Source of the DNA: Bombyx mori | Taxonomy: Eukaryota > Arthropoda > Insecta > Lepidoptera > Bombycidae | Length of the DNA stretch: 64,000 nucleotides | Assembly (NCBI RefSeq): GCF_030269925.1 | Contig: NC_085107.1 | Coordinates: forward strand, 14,012,001-14,076,000 | Direction: 5' to 3' | The notes under the pieces: generated by a model | What the model was told of the DNA's origin: nothing | The model's input: only the letters and a program-made list of their open reading frames with translations | The model's database searches: none | In this document: positions 43,660 through 56,163 of the stretch, piece after piece | Numbering within the stretch: the first letter of the stretch is position 1 | Layout: the number at the start of each line of letters is the position of its first letter | Made by a program: the position numbers and the translations under genes

Positions 43660-44123
43660 TCACCAACTGTTCCGAAAATCCATTATGTTAGAATTCTCGG
43701 ATCGTTTGGAACCTCTGGGTCTGCGGAGGGACTTCGGTTCCCTCTGTATTTTGTACCGTATGTTCCATGGGGAGTGCTCTGAGGAATTGTTCGAGATGAT
43801 ACCAGCATCTCGTTTTTACCATCACACCGCCCGCCACCGGAGTAGAGTTCATCCATACTACCTGGAGCCACTGCGGTCATCCACAGTGCGTTTCCAGAGA
43901 TTTTTTTTGCCACATACCATCCGGCTATGGAATGAGCTCCCCTCCACGGTGTTTCCCGAGCGCTATGACATGTCCTTCTTCAAACGAGGCTTGTGGAGAG
44001 TATTAAGCGGTAGGCAGCGGCTTGGCTCTGCCCCTGGCATTGCTGAAGTCCATGGGCGATGGTAACCACTCACCATCAGGTGGGCCGTATGCCCGTCTGC
44101 GTACAAAGGCAATAAAAAAAAAA
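43660..44123 (+). mobile_element. CR1/Jockey-like LINE 3' end with reverse-transcriptase C-terminus
   Basis: The open frame 43685-44065 (126 codons, cut at its 5' side) encodes the end of a non-LTR reverse transcriptase: LGLRRDFGSLCILYRMFHGE, RSRVHPYYLEP and FFLPHTIRLWNELPSTVF. A short 3' UTR with 'aaccactcaccatcaggtgg' and poly(A) follows. It shares most residues with the minus-strand copy at 33 kb. Retention of an uninterrupted frame suggests recent insertion. Confidence 0.85.
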
Positions 44124-44550
44124 ATTAAACACTCTGTAAATAATATATTTAATTTAGCGTCAGCAATGAAGATTTAATAATAAAGCAGTAATAGATACTG
44201 TAAAGTAAGCTTTAGCTGATTCTGTAGCAATTTTGGCTTAAGCTCAAACCGGAGCACAATTTTGTGGTCATCACTAGTCGACTTTTGACAATTTATGTTA
44301 AAAAATTATATTACTACAAAACTGCTTCGATCAACCGATTAACTTTTATTTATTACCTTTTTAGACAGAATAATGACATTCACACCGTGGTTAAATAAAT
44401 AACAAAAAATAAATAATAAAAAAAGCTTTTTTTTATTTGTTTATTTGGCACACAATACACATTACAAGCTACAAAAGATACACAAAAAATAAATATTCAT
44501 CTATATTTATACATACTTATTTAAAAAAAAAACAATTGAATTAATATTAG

Positions 44551-45695
44551 AGGTTGTATTATGAAATTGCACATTTGTACTGAAAAATGGAAATTAATTA
44601 TTTTTTTCATTTATCGTATTTATTTAATCAAAACATCTAACATTATTATCTATACATTGCTGCCATCTAATAGGTCATTTAAGCGTTTGCGATAGAATTA
44701 TAGTGATCTAGATTCTACAAATTGTGATAAAGCATTTTGTACTGCCTCCTGGGAAGAAAACTTTTTAGCACGTAAAAAATTTTCCAAATCCCAAAAAAAT
44801 GGTCGTCCGTTGGAGCAAGGGTGACGAATGGTTTCTAATTGCAGTTCCTGTAGAGTTAAAACGGTTTCTCGTACTGTATGAGTTCTCGCGTTATCATGGG
44901 GCAATAATGGTGAAGGTCGATTCATGAGTCGGGACTGTTTCACTGCAAGTTTTGCTATGATTGTTTGGAGTTCGGCATAGTAGACATCTGCGGTTATTGC
45001 TTGACCAGATCGGAGAAGACTATAGTGAATAACACCGTGCTGAGACCACCAAGCAGTTACCATTACCTTTTTATTGGTAAGCTTTGCTTTAGGACACTGT
45101 CAAGGCGTTTGACCTGAGGTCAGCCATTGCATTTTTCACTTACGGTTATCGTAACGAATCCACTTTTCATCATGTGTCATAATTCAATCAAATATTCCTT
45201 CATGTCTGTATCGATTCAACAAGGCAACAAAAATTTCAACACGCGTTTCTTTCTACAGTTCAGTCAAATCATGAAGCACCCATTTTTCATATTTTTTTAT
45301 TTTATTGATTTGACACAATTAAGTCAATATTGTTGGTAATGTAACGTTAAGCTAAGCCGCTCATTTCTGGGTAGCTTGGCTCAGATCGGCTTCCATCATC
45401 TCTTTCAATTCATTGTTTGTTATTCACATGTGTGGGTGGGTGGTCTTCCACGTGGTTCGTTCTGCAAATCAAAATTTCCATCACGAAAGCGTTTAAACCA
45501 AAATCGCACGGTGCGTTCATTAACAGTCCGCGTTAGTTCCGCGTCGGAACTCGTATTTAAAAATCACTCGAATTTTCGAAGTATCCATCTTTCTTGTCTA
45601 AGCTCAATAAAAGAAACAACTGAAAGTCGATAATCGAATTTATACATTTTTTAAAAGAAGAACCTCTTAGGTACCGTTTTTCATAATAGAAAAGT
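44551..45695 (-). mobile_element. Decayed mariner element
   Basis: The body is a mariner transposase remnant on the minus strand. Possible inverted ends share 'tattatgaaa' (44557-44566 and, reversed, 45680-45689), but they are too short to fix the borders. It differs in sequence and subfamily from the mariner at 33-34 kb. Confidence 0.7.
44698..45588 (-). pseudogene. mariner transposase remnant
   Basis: The start is at 45588 (MDTSKIRVIFKYEFRRGTN), then the frame is lost. The DNA-binding part (NERTVRFWFKRFRDGNFDL; EPRGRPPTH) is readable in a second frame. 'KWIRYDN' and the long frame at 45063-44698 follow, with GVIHYSLLRSGQAI and LLPHDNARTHT (second catalytic Asp intact). The block that should read HPPYSPDL-PTD is damaged by a deletion (reads HPCSNGRPFFWDLENFL), removing the normal third catalytic region. 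At about 890 bp instead of ~1,040 it is a multiply broken, inactive gene. Confidence 0.85.
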
Positions 45696-45699
45696 TTCA

Positions 45700-46462
45700 C
45701 TCAAAAATCTTAAACCATGAAGGTTCTAAATTCGAAGTACCTATTACAATAAAATGGCGATTTCATTCTTTAATCCCTATTAATAATTGAAACAAAATAA
45801 CAATTAAGATTTATTATCATTACTCCTCTCACTGCATAAACCGTCTGATTTCAGAGTCTACGTCAAGGCCCCGACATTATGAAATTGTCAAGTTTTGATG
45901 TAAAAATAATAGAGCACGTATTTACTGACCGTAATAACAACGAACGTGCCTTTTGATAGCGCAACTAAAAACAAGATAAAAAAATACTAAACTGAGAGTT
46001 CGACTGATGGAAATCGATAAAAATCTCAAAATATTCAGTTGTCATACAATAGAGTTACAATTAAATTCTGTAAATTTGGTTTTCATCATCTATTGAAATT
46101 CAGCGAGGAAAAAATTAAATTTATTATCCGAACAATGTCTCATAATTTCAGTATAGACACAGGAAATCTTATTGCCAATTTATATAAATGAACGGCACTT
46201 CTGTTCCGTAATCGAATCACAAAACAAAGTTTTGATTGTTCGACTAATTTATCGAAACGAAGCTATCAGTCTTGTCTGCATAGAAATTGTGCTCTAAAAA
46301 AAGGAAAAAAAAAGTGACTTATTTTTTTATCAATGCGTTTTGATTAATCTTTTTCTTATTTTCGCCTTTATCCAACATTATGTGGGGTCAACGCGTTGCA
46401 TGTTTTCTTATCATTCTGCATTGGGAATTGGCGTGAGTTTTACGACTGTTAATTTATTATAA
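45700..46462. other. Intergenic DNA, no gene seen
   Basis: No supported feature. Confidence 0.35.
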
Positions 46463-46552
46463 ACATGTGGGCTGTGGGTTAATTTACTCGCCGAGCCCTT
46501 CGTCGCAAGCGACGCCGCGACGGGTTCGACGAGAACGATGACCGGGTATTTT
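46463..46552 (-). mobile_element. R3 LINE fragment (5' portion)
   Basis: Reverse copy with 'gtgggttaatttactcgccg', 'cccttcgtcgcaagcgacg' and 'gacgagaacgatgaccggg'. It carries a small internal duplication 'gacgccgcgacggg'. Confidence 0.6.
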
Positions 46553-46761
46553 ATCGATTACGCTGCAATACATTCATAAGCTTACGAGTAAAATCCTGTT
46601 CAAGAAATTACTCGCTCGCTACCGAGCCTCGTGATGAACTCGAATGAGTTTTAGATGAGTATAGTTCGCACTTTTAATGCTTCGAAGTACAAGTAGGACC
46701 AAAGTACTTCGACAAGTAGGACCAAGAGCTAAACATGCATTACCCCCATACACATACACAA

Positions 46762-46935
46762 CCTACCGAGTCTCTTGCCGGATCTTCTCAATAAGTCGCG
46801 ATTCCGATTCGGTAATAGATTCATGATAGCACTGCTCTTGCTAGGGCAGGTGCTAGCAAGTTCTCTCAAGCTGAGTTCCGTAGCCTCTCGTAAAGTAATA
46901 GCTTCTTGTGGCAGATGGGTAAGAAAAAAATGCGA
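46762..46935 (+). mobile_element. R3 LINE tail (3' portion), inverted relative to the fragment before it
   Basis: It has 'cttgccggatcttctcaata', 'gcactgctcttgctagggc' and 'gtagcctctcgtaaag', with a closing 'gggtaagaaaaaaatg'. It is more diverged than the 18-kb copy. Confidence 0.6.
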
Positions 46936-47069
46936 GTAAGACAGATGAGTAAGTTATATTTTTGTGTCAATGGACTAAGGTTTATTTTCATAGCTAAATT
47001 ACCTCCATAACCTTGAAACATAAGATTATTCTTGAAATATAAGATTACTCTGCCTCTGTCTAAGCAGTT

Positions 47070-47168
47070 TACAATAGGCAGGAGCTTGGCTGTGCTGGCG
47101 TCTTTGGGCGATACTGACCACTTACCATCAGGAGGTTTGTGTGGTCATCTGCCTACAAAAGCGATAAG
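47070..47168 (+). mobile_element. CR1/Jockey-like LINE 3' UTR fragment
   Basis: Diverged tail: 'aataggcaggagcttggctg', 'gaccacttaccatcaggagg' and 'catctgcctacaaaagcgat'. Confidence 0.6.
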
Positions 47169-49667
47169 CGACTTTCAATCAAAATGAAGTCGTTCACGGA
47201 AACGGGTGTTATACATTTTTTTTCTTTTAAAAGCATTGCACGAAGCAAACCTTTTTCTATAATAAGAACAATAACCTAGAATTCAAATACACGCCTTGTT
47301 TTTTTTTTGTATTGAACAGGTTTAATATCATCTCATATAATAACTACATTTTCTATTCCAGTGTGTGGTTGAAGTTATTGATTCGATATCCGTTTGTAAC
47401 TAGTTAAATTCTTACAATTACCCTTTGTACACAATTACCCTTGTAGATAGATATGTAGACCAAAAAAAAAATCCGTGCGTGTTAACCAGCAAAGAGACAG
47501 TTTTCGTGATTGCAAAACAACAAGACAAGTCCAATCCATCATTTGTCGGTACGCAGACGTGCACGAAGTATTAAGACGCGATTATCGTGTTCTGATAATG
47601 TCGGAAACACAACACGAAACCAGCTCGATAATAATTCTACGACACTCGTTTTGATAGATTGTGTAACTTCTCTATCTATCAAAATAAGACAAAACATTTG
47701 CAATTGATTCGATGTCACATGATTGCAAATCAGAATTTCATTTTCGGGCCATCGAATTAATCTGTCTGTCTGTCTTCATGAGCTAATCTGTTTTTTAAGC
47801 CTGATTTTTTTAAGCAAGCCATAGAGCCACCGAATGACGCTGGTAAGATATGGGTTTGAAGATTGCAATAGATCGGAACCGCAATTCATTAGAAGCTCTT
47901 AGTCACATGACATCAGTTACAAAAAAGTGTATTATGTCTGAAAACATTTCACACCTACTTGTAATCACACTAAAACTGTGCTTAGGTGTGATAATTTGCT
48001 AAACGCTATTTTTGAAATTCGAACGCAAATAAATTTCGCTGGCACAGATAATTGAAATATGCTGTAGATGTGCTGTACAATTTTGGGAAATTCAAAACCA
48101 TACAATTTTTCATATTTACATAATCGATATTAGTATCGCTAATTTTTTTCTATGAAATAAAATCGACAATTGTTAAATAATTCGTTTGAGTCCACGGAAT
48201 ACGCGCATGTTGTAACATTTATTTGGTCGATTGCTTGATTTTCTTCTTGTATCTAAGTGAGCATAATCGTCGTTCAAATACCATTGATCGCGTGAAACCA
48301 CGCCGCGGCGAATCGGACTACCGTACGTACCATTTCAGAATAATTCATATATCAAATTAGACGTAAGAAGAAACAATGCATTCCTCAGTTTTTTCGAGAT
48401 TTCCATCAGTTCCGATGAGTAAGTATGGTTGGACGCAAGTAGCGCAGCATGTTTTGATCAAACTTAGCTTTCGTATGTCCGTATTATTTTGCTTAATACT
48501 TTTCGTATTTTGTTTAGAAAACGATAGCAATTCTAGCATTATAAAGATTGGCCATTATTAGAGATTCTTTACAAATTTCAAAATAAAAATAAAACTTTTT
48601 CCTTCCACAAATAGTTTTATTAGTGTCTTTGTTATCAGCCATTATTTTTCTAATTCATTATTTAACGGAGCGAATTAATTTAAATTTATTTCTAGGAAAT
48701 GGTATGAAATAAAATAACCTATCAGATAAAGTGACGGGAACTTTCTGAGATTTCAATAAACTTTTTGGAAGAGCTCAAGAAGACACGTCTAGTGATTTTG
48801 TAATAATTTTCTCAAGCTCTTGCGCTTTCACATATGCTAAGTCCCTATATACCAACGTTATGACAAGCTTAAACCCAATGAAACACTTTTTTTTCTATAA
48901 AACAATTCTTATAGTCGCTCTTCGCCTATCCGCCAAAGTGCATTTTACCCAAACTTGACTAGGCTTGACAAATAACTTAGACCAAAAGATTAGATAAGAT
49001 TAGTCTATTAATTAATAAGAAAAACCTTTTTGAGCTGCGACTACAAATTCCCCTTCGTTCGTAAAATACTATCGTCATCTTGTTTTTTTAGATAACTCTC
49101 TTGGTCTATCGCGCTTTCCTTCGATTCCTATCTTAAGTACTGTTAGGGTTCGTTGTCAGTCCGGACGACCTTGTAGGTCTGGTCATTTCCTACGCGAAGC
49201 GATCATGCATTCTGTTCTAAAAGGCGAGAGAGTTGTTATTTAAATGCCGCGAGTTCATTGCCTAGTTACGCTATCAGCAAAAACAAAAAAAATACAAGTT
49301 TCAAAGAGTGAAATAGGTGGGCATTTAAAATAGCGGAGTGATTGAAGTTACAATTATCATTGTTCTATTAAACACTCGCCATATTTAGCGGCCCGTGAAC
49401 GGTTAAGAATTTTTCTCATGATCTTGAACTGTATATTAGTATTTTATGTTATAAGCCATATGTTACGATTTTAAGTTAACCAAAAAGCATAAGTTAATTA
49501 TTGTACTTATTTAACGCGATGCGCTATAGTATGCTAGCAGATGCACTACATGACTAGACTATACTGGCACTATAGTACTACTACTACTAATGTTCACGTA
49601 AAATGACTATTCAATGGATTATGTAGTGTACAATATTGTATGAAGTATTATATTTTTAAACAAAGCA
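47169..49667. other. AT-rich intergenic DNA, no gene accepted
   Basis: About 2.5 kb. A 61-codon frame at 48376-48561 includes a hydrophobic run (MSVLFCLILFVFCL), but there is no cleavage context, partner exon or motif, so it is not called a gene. Confidence 0.4.
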
Positions 49668-49810
49668 GCCGTAGTAACTATACTGAGATCTTAGAACTTA
49701 TATCTCAAGGTGGGTGACGCATTTACGTTGTAGATGTCTATGGGCTCCAGTAACCACTTAACACCAGGTGGGCTGTGAGCTCGTTCGCCCATCTAAGCAA
49801 TAAAAAAAAA
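49668..49810 (+). mobile_element. Bm1 SINE, 3' fragment
   Basis: It runs from 'gcagccgtagtaactatact' to 'ctaagcaataaaaaaaaa'. Confidence 0.88.
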
Positions 49811-50815
49811 ACTTTTAGATATATTCATGGCCTTATTAAGTTTCAACGTAATTACAAACATTATTATCATTCACCAGATTAAGCTCCCGTTAATATGTAG
49901 AATGTGTTGTTATAATTACGTTGATAGAACCCTATCTTAATCTGTCAAAAAATTTACTGTTACAACTCCAAGGCTCCGCGTATTACTTGGCAGATATTGT
50001 GTAACAAATTGCTATTCCCATGAAACTATTTGCAGTTTTTGCCTTAACATAAATAGCTCATGGCATAGTAGCTCTCCATTGTCAATTATCTTGATATGTG
50101 GGTTAAGTCACAGCAATTTATAGCTTCACAAAGTACGGATAAATGTTGTCCTCTAAAATTATCTTGTTGACATTTTTCTTATTCAATTAAAATACGAACC
50201 AGGGTCGAACTCAACAAAGGAATATCTTTTCATCAGATAAATGATTAACGTCTTTCCCAAAAATTATATATTATATTATAGTGTGGCTACTTTCGATGCT
50301 ACTCTGATGATTATCGTTTGTATGACCGCAATGTTGTATCGTTGAATTGGCATTGATCATAACTGAGGAGCTGATGCAACCTTGCCTCAACGAGGTTCAG
50401 AAACAATAGTATAAAACAAACTATGGAATGGACCTTTACAAAACAAAACGTGGGCATGGCTCCTCGAATCGGTTAACGAGACAAAGCGTTTGCGATTGCG
50501 ATTGCGACTACGAACGGAACAAATATCCATAGTGACAACGTTCTTTGCTTCAGCGATACGACTGTGACAAAGAGCTCTATGCGAGCTGAACGCAATCCGC
50601 TACCACTGCACAATGTGTGGGACCATGAACCACATTCGCTTCGTTAATAATAGTATAATACCAAACTTTTGACAGATTGTTTCGACCGAAACGCCGACGG
50701 CCACAACAAAAAAAATATAAATCAATCGATGACTCACTCATCGTCACATTTCTATAATTCGTTTATGCAATCGCATTTATAAGCTGTGATATATTTACAA
50801 ATATGTATGTCAATA
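49811..50815. other. Intergenic DNA, no gene seen
   Basis: No supported feature over 1 kb. Confidence 0.4.
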
Positions 50816-51066
50816 TTTTTTTATTTTTTTTATTGCTTAGATGGGTGGACGAGCTCACAGTACCACCTGGTGTTAAGTGGTTACTGGAGCCCATAGACAT
50901 CTACGACGTAAATGCGCCACCCACCTTGAGATATAAGTTCTAAGGTCTCAAGTATAGTTACAACGGCTGCCCCACCCTTCAAAGCGAAACGCATTACTGC
51001 TTCACGGCAGAAATAGGCAGGGTGGTGGTACCTACCCGTGCGGACTCACAAGAGGTCCTACCACCA
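50816..51066 (-). mobile_element. Bm1 SINE body, head missing
   Basis: Well-preserved reverse copy from poly(T) and 'attgcttagatgggtggac' to 'ggtcctaccaccatta'. Confidence 0.92.
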
Positions 51067-51580
51067 TTAAAACGTAAAGTAAAATTTCAAAACTCTATTC
51101 TTCTTTTCATTTCTTTTTGATGCTTTATCTTGTTACCGCCAGCAAGAGTAATTAGTCAGCGCATATACCTGAAACACTATTGTTGTTAATTTCAAAACAG
51201 CTCGAGAATTACTCGAAGTTTTGCGAACATAATAATAATAATGTTGAGTGATTAAAGTTACATTACGAGAAAAACAGCGCACAATACGGTCGTCTTACTG
51301 CTTTTCAGAAGCATTACATCAGACTTTAGATTGAGCGTGATCGAACGGTCAACGCCACCACTCAAATCAGATCACAGTTGCTATTTGCTATCGGGCGGGA
51401 CTTTACCCTCAAAACATTTACATTTACATTACGAGCAATGCGGCCCTGGAGAAATTCATGAATACACAAGAAAAAAGATAGTACAGTTTATAGTGTACGA
51501 GGCAGCATGAAAATGAGTACAAATAACGATAATATGTAAAAAAAAATGCTTTTTTGTCGAAGCCGTCGTATCGTTTCGAA
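51067..51580. other. Intergenic DNA, no gene seen
   Basis: No supported feature. Confidence 0.35.
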
Positions 51581-51988
51581 GTCGTCGTGGCCTAAAGGAT
51601 AAGACGTCCGGTGCATTCGTATCTAACAATGCACCGGTGTTCGAATCCCGCAGGCGGGTACCAATTTTTCTAATGAAATACGTACTTAACAAATGTTCAC
51701 GAATAAAAATCAAAAACCCGCAAAATTATAATTAGCGTAATTACTTGTGGTAGAACCTCTTGTCAGTCCGCACGGGTAGGTATCACCACCCCGGCTATTT
51801 CTGCCGTGAAGCAGTAATGCGTTTCTGTTTGAAGAGTTAGGCAGCCGTTGTAACTATACTGAGACCTTAGAACTCATATCTCAAGATGGGTGGCGGCATT
51901 TACGTTGTAGATGTCTATGGGCTCCAGTAACACATAACACCATGTGGGCTGTGAGCTCGTCCACCCATATAAAAATAAAAATAAAAGC
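51581..51988 (+). mobile_element. Bm1 SINE, full length with intact tRNA-like head
   Basis: The head starts 'gtcgtcgtggcctaaaggat' and has a clean B box 'gttcgaatcccgcaggcgg'. The body and a (taaaaa)n tail follow. The segment 'cacgaataaaaatcaaaaac' shows a ~24-bp deletion relative to the copy at 5094. It and 5094 are the two copies that keep both A- and B-box regions, so they are the best candidates for Pol III transcription. Confidence 0.9.
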
Positions 51989-54590
51989 CTGAAAAACTTA
52001 GAATGACAAATAATTGCCCCGGTAATAGTTCATCAAGGTGGAAAATCAGTGTGAGGTGGAATATAAATTTGAGTTAGAACGCCTTTTTTCCATTTCAAGG
52101 TTCCGTAACCGCAAATTTGTATAAAACGGACGCTATTGACGGAATTGTCAGTCCATTTAGAACAATATACAGTCACCGATTAGTCAATGATACCTACTTC
52201 ACATAGACCTGAATAAGTAAACCCCGTTGTCAGAATACAGTTCCATCATAAGACCGACCAGCCAGCTCGCTTAAATTCGATCGAACTCATGACATTGTCT
52301 TAAGTAAACTGTTTGAAAATTTCAGGCACCCCTACAGACCTTGTAAGACATCAGCGAAGTCGCTGTTCAAGAATGTAAGAAGTTTGAAGTTCTTGAATAG
52401 CTTAATCTTCAGCTAACCTAGGAAGATTCCGCGTTTCTTATCAATTATTAAAAAAGTTATTTGTTTTTTAAATTAATAAAACAAATACTTTTTAGAATTT
52501 TTTGGATAAATAGTTCTTCTAATTTTTTATATGCTTTATTTGACAGTTAGACAGTTCGGTTTCTTTATATAAAATCTATCATAAACAATATTCCTTTTAA
52601 GCTTTCCAAGTGAATGCAAATTTTAATAATCTGGGTGTGCGGTGTGGCAAGATCGATTCAAATTTTAAATATATCTCGTTTTGCACAAGTTTGCTTCATA
52701 AATTATTCGAGTCAGTATACCGAGTACTTATGGCCACTAAACATATTAGTCCTGTTTACTAAATATATTTACCGATTTGGGCAACGACAGTCTAATTTAT
52801 TAAAATGGGAACGGCACCTGTTTCACGTTAAATATTCAATTGATTTCATACTGAGAATTATTTACGGGCGTCAACAGAATGCAGAACGATTATTAAGTTC
52901 TGGAACAAAATTTCGCAAATACGATCGTCGCACGAGAAGGCTATTGCAAACACCTGCAATACCACATTTCATAGCAGCGGTACAATGACGTCGGGAAGAA
53001 ATCGATTCGCTTAGGACCGGTCAATGGTAGATCGAAATGTAAACACTGTGGACCGCCCCACTTTATCGATATTGCGATTTAACTACAGATTTGCATAATA
53101 CCGATTTAAAAGGCAAGCTAGACAGGCACGCAGTCGAACTAAGTAGATTTTTTTTTATTTTTCCGTCAACATGAATAAAGCTATAAATGAGATAAGTTTT
53201 TCTAGCTTATTCTGTAATACGACCACAGCGCTGATTTTCGTATTTCAGTCACGAAGCTACACATATGGCGGACCTTCTCAACATCAATGTTGTACGCAGT
53301 TACATAATTATTGTACTTAAGATTAAACTACCTTGATCCGAATATTTCTTACCAAGTGGGTCCCTCTAAGGTCTAAACAGTTAAACACTAATTACATACC
53401 TGTGTCAATGTGAGAGGTTTTAACTAAAGCGTAGGTAAGCGGCGAGCAATGTAATCAGAGTGGTTGGGTTTCGAAATAAATGCACTAGCATTTCTAATAG
53501 TCTGCGCAGGTATTATCTACTTTATATATCTTAGAATGTCCGTTCGTCCGGCCCAATTCCAAATCTGCTCGAGTGGTTTGAATTAATACCTCGACAGCTT
53601 TATGTTTAGTTCATACTTAATATGAATTCAGAATTGTATGTGGTTCATATCTTGGATTTTAGGGGCTGGGCAAACGATTTTCAGACAGTTTTCGACCCTT
53701 TTGTGTTTTTCTCAAGCCCTGTACGATTGATCTCCAAATTAAAAATCGCAACAAGTCTGGAATACCTATATGAAAATAAGAGACTACCTATATAGATCTG
53801 GGTTCAGGCAGCCATTGCCCAAAATGTTTATTCTTGTTCTTGTCAAGCGATCACACTCACAAAGTATAATGCATAAATTCCACCTCCAAATTGTTTGCTT
53901 CTTAAACGTCGTATTAAACAATAGAATTAAGAGACCATAACTTATTATTATAAGATTTTAAAGTTATATGTACAATCGAATTTGAATATAATGTTGTTTT
54001 TACAGAATAGATGATTTTGCTTACTTCGTTTACATGGCTGGTCTAGGGAACAAAGCCTGAGCTATCCACTGCCAGGTTATTATGTACAATACACAAACCT
54101 AGGTCGTTCGTTTTAAGTATTATATTCAGTTCATTGCATAACGACTCTCGTCAACAAGTCATTTTCACATTTCTACGAAGCTCAGATGAGGAACTAACAA
54201 AAACTAAACGGTCCCCGCCGTCATTGTCGTCATGGTTAATGTTTGCTTATGTTGTACAAATAACACACGAAAATACTTACGTGTTTCGGTAATGTCATAA
54301 ATGTTTAATGACTTAACAATGGTTTTATTGCATTTTCTATATAATAACGAAAATGAAAGTACAAACAAACAATCATGATTTAGAGCGTATGTAAAGTTTA
54401 CGACAGTTAATTACACACTATCTTCAAACTACAAGAAACGTTAGTTACGGAGTCAAATTTTATAATAATTATAAACCATTCGTTCATTTAGTATTCATAG
54501 TTATTTCTTTGAGTAATTTCTGTTATAGAACAAATGTGCAATCTTCTGTTATGTACATAAATTAACAATTACTATTTTTACTTGTTTCAG
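51989..54590. other. AT-rich DNA, probably intron or 5' flank of the fibrinogen-related gene
   Basis: The next exon begins in mid-codon at 54591, so this stretch is at least partly intron. A 124-codon plus-strand frame at 52614-52988 is the longest unexplained frame; it has no domain, no clear signal peptide and no convincing splice link, and is left uncalled. Confidence 0.4.
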
Positions 54591-55715
54591 AGAACAGTAC
54601 ATCTTCAACGTTTTCGAGGTGATAGTGAGCACATTAGAAACTAAGCTACAAAGAATAGAGAATCTAGATAAAGCAGTGGAACATCTCATGAGACGAGTTG
54701 AAGCTTTAGATTCGAGAGTTAATGACAACATTCTGAAAACTGATGCAATAATATCAAAATTAGGAAATCTTGATTTGAAACTATTTAGTCATATCGGACA
54801 GGAACAAGAGGAAGGATTCACAGAAAATACTACTAACAAACGCAACGAAAAGAAAATAAGCGACGCTCAGCTGCTTGACCGGAAACTAGAATCACTGGAT
54901 CAAAAAGTTTCTGACATAGATACCAAGCTCGTCGGACTCAAAAATCAAATAGATAACAACTTCTTACCCGTCGATGATATCAACGCAGAGGCAAGTGAAA
55001 GAAAACCGATAAATTTAAACGTAATCGAAATCGCCAAAGGCCTAAACACAGAAGTTGTGAACGAAATAACCAAGGAAGTCGATCAACTAAGATCATCGGT
55101 ATCAACTGTTGATCGCAAATTGCAATTCCACATCAACCTCGTTTCTGAAAACTTAGGTAAAGTACTTTATATGATGGCAGATGTGCACGCAGCAATAGTT
55201 GAGCCTGAAGCTGCATCGATAAACGTTAACAGCTTATTTAAAAACAGAACAGCGAGTAGCACCCCCTCGCCGGTCACTAAAAGCAGTAAGATCGATACGC
55301 TTGTCAATAAAATAATACCGATGATGAGTGTCTCCGAAAAAATGGACGAAGTTTGGGATGTGGTGGTTGGAACGAAGAGCTCTGTTGATGATTTGGTACC
55401 GAAATCAGACGAACTACTCACGCAAACCCAACGACAAGAAAGGGCTATAGGACAGATACATAACGATTTGAGAGTTAAAACCAATCTTATAATAGAAAAC
55501 CTAGACATGGTAGAAAAACGTTTAAAAAAACAAGAAGATGATGTAGCAACCCTAGCTCAACGCCCAGTCCCTGCCGAATTGTTGCTGGATCCGACCATAG
55601 ACCGACTAGTGGAATACGCACCGAACAGATACAGGGTGGAAGAACCCTCCACTGATCCCACAACGATCACAGTCTCCGCGACGACTATGCCGCCCTTCTC
55701 TACAATCAATAACAG
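54591..55715 (+). CDS. Fibrinogen-related protein, coiled-coil exon
   Basis: An internal exon of 374 full codons, bounded by 'tacttgtttcag' and 'aataacag/gtgac'. It begins with the last base of a codon, so an upstream exon must exist. The protein is charged and rich in Leu/Ile heptads over most of its length (for example VSTLETKLQRIENLDKAVEH; LDRKLESLDQKVSDIDTKLV; LIIENLDMVEKRLKKQEDD), indicating extended coiled coils that would oligomerise the secreted protein. The end (STDPTTITVSATTMPPFSTI) turns Ser/Thr/Pro-rich, leading into the linker. Coiled-coil plus fibrinogen-domain architecture is shared by Drosophila Scabrous and by angiopoietin/techylectin-like proteins; orthology was not established. 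A frame starting at 54619 uses GTG and is not the true start. Confidence 0.9.
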
Positions 55716-55949
55716 GTGACATCTAATCGAATACCTTACAATGCTATTGCGATGGTTTATTTATTTACCATTTTGCGTATGCTCTGTGCTTCAAGCGAAA
55801 TTCTGTTTCGATATACTGTTCTTTTGTTATGTTGTTATTATAAGGCACCCTTATACTGTCCAATATTTACTACCTAATAGTAGTATGATAATAATAGTAG
55901 TATGAACCTACTAATAATAGTATGATACTAATGGTTGTATCGCACGCAG

Positions 55950-56163
55950 CCCGAGCAGTCCGAGTGGCTCTAGCACGAGTCCCAGTGCCACTTCGACCCC
56001 GGCCAGCACAGGCGCCGCCACAACTGTCCCTATCGGCGGCAGTACCACGCCGCGGCTCGCAACGCGCAAAGGAGGCATTATCTTCCCCAGTGTCAAGAAT
56101 AAACCCATCATCGGCAATAACACTTTCGCTTCGGAGATCGTTGCCAACTATAAAGACGTGAAA
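55950..56163 (+). CDS. Fibrinogen-related protein, Ser/Thr/Pro linker exon
   Basis: Acceptor 'tatcgcacgcag' (55949), donor 'gacgtgaaa/gtgagt'. The phase matches the preceding exon (its AG plus C makes Ser). The 71 codons start with a low-complexity linker (PSSPSGSSTSPSATSTPAST), likely heavily O-glycosylated. A conserved-looking GGIIFPSVKNKPIIGNNTF follows, and EIVANYKDVK leads into the fibrinogen domain. The high G+C of the linker coding contrasts with the AT-rich flanks. Confidence 0.88.

Noticed and set aside
48376..48561. Candidate signal-peptide exon for the fibrinogen-related gene
   Set aside because: It has a hydrophobic run, but there is no suitable donor in phase 2 and it is 6 kb from the next exon; support is too weak.
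55167..55508. 113-codon minus-strand frame
   Set aside because: It is the antisense of the coiled-coil exon, with no independent support.
55911..56161. Frames of 78-79 codons on both strands
   Set aside because: They are shadows of the linker exon, whose true frame is fixed by splice phase and by the downstream fibrinogen domain.
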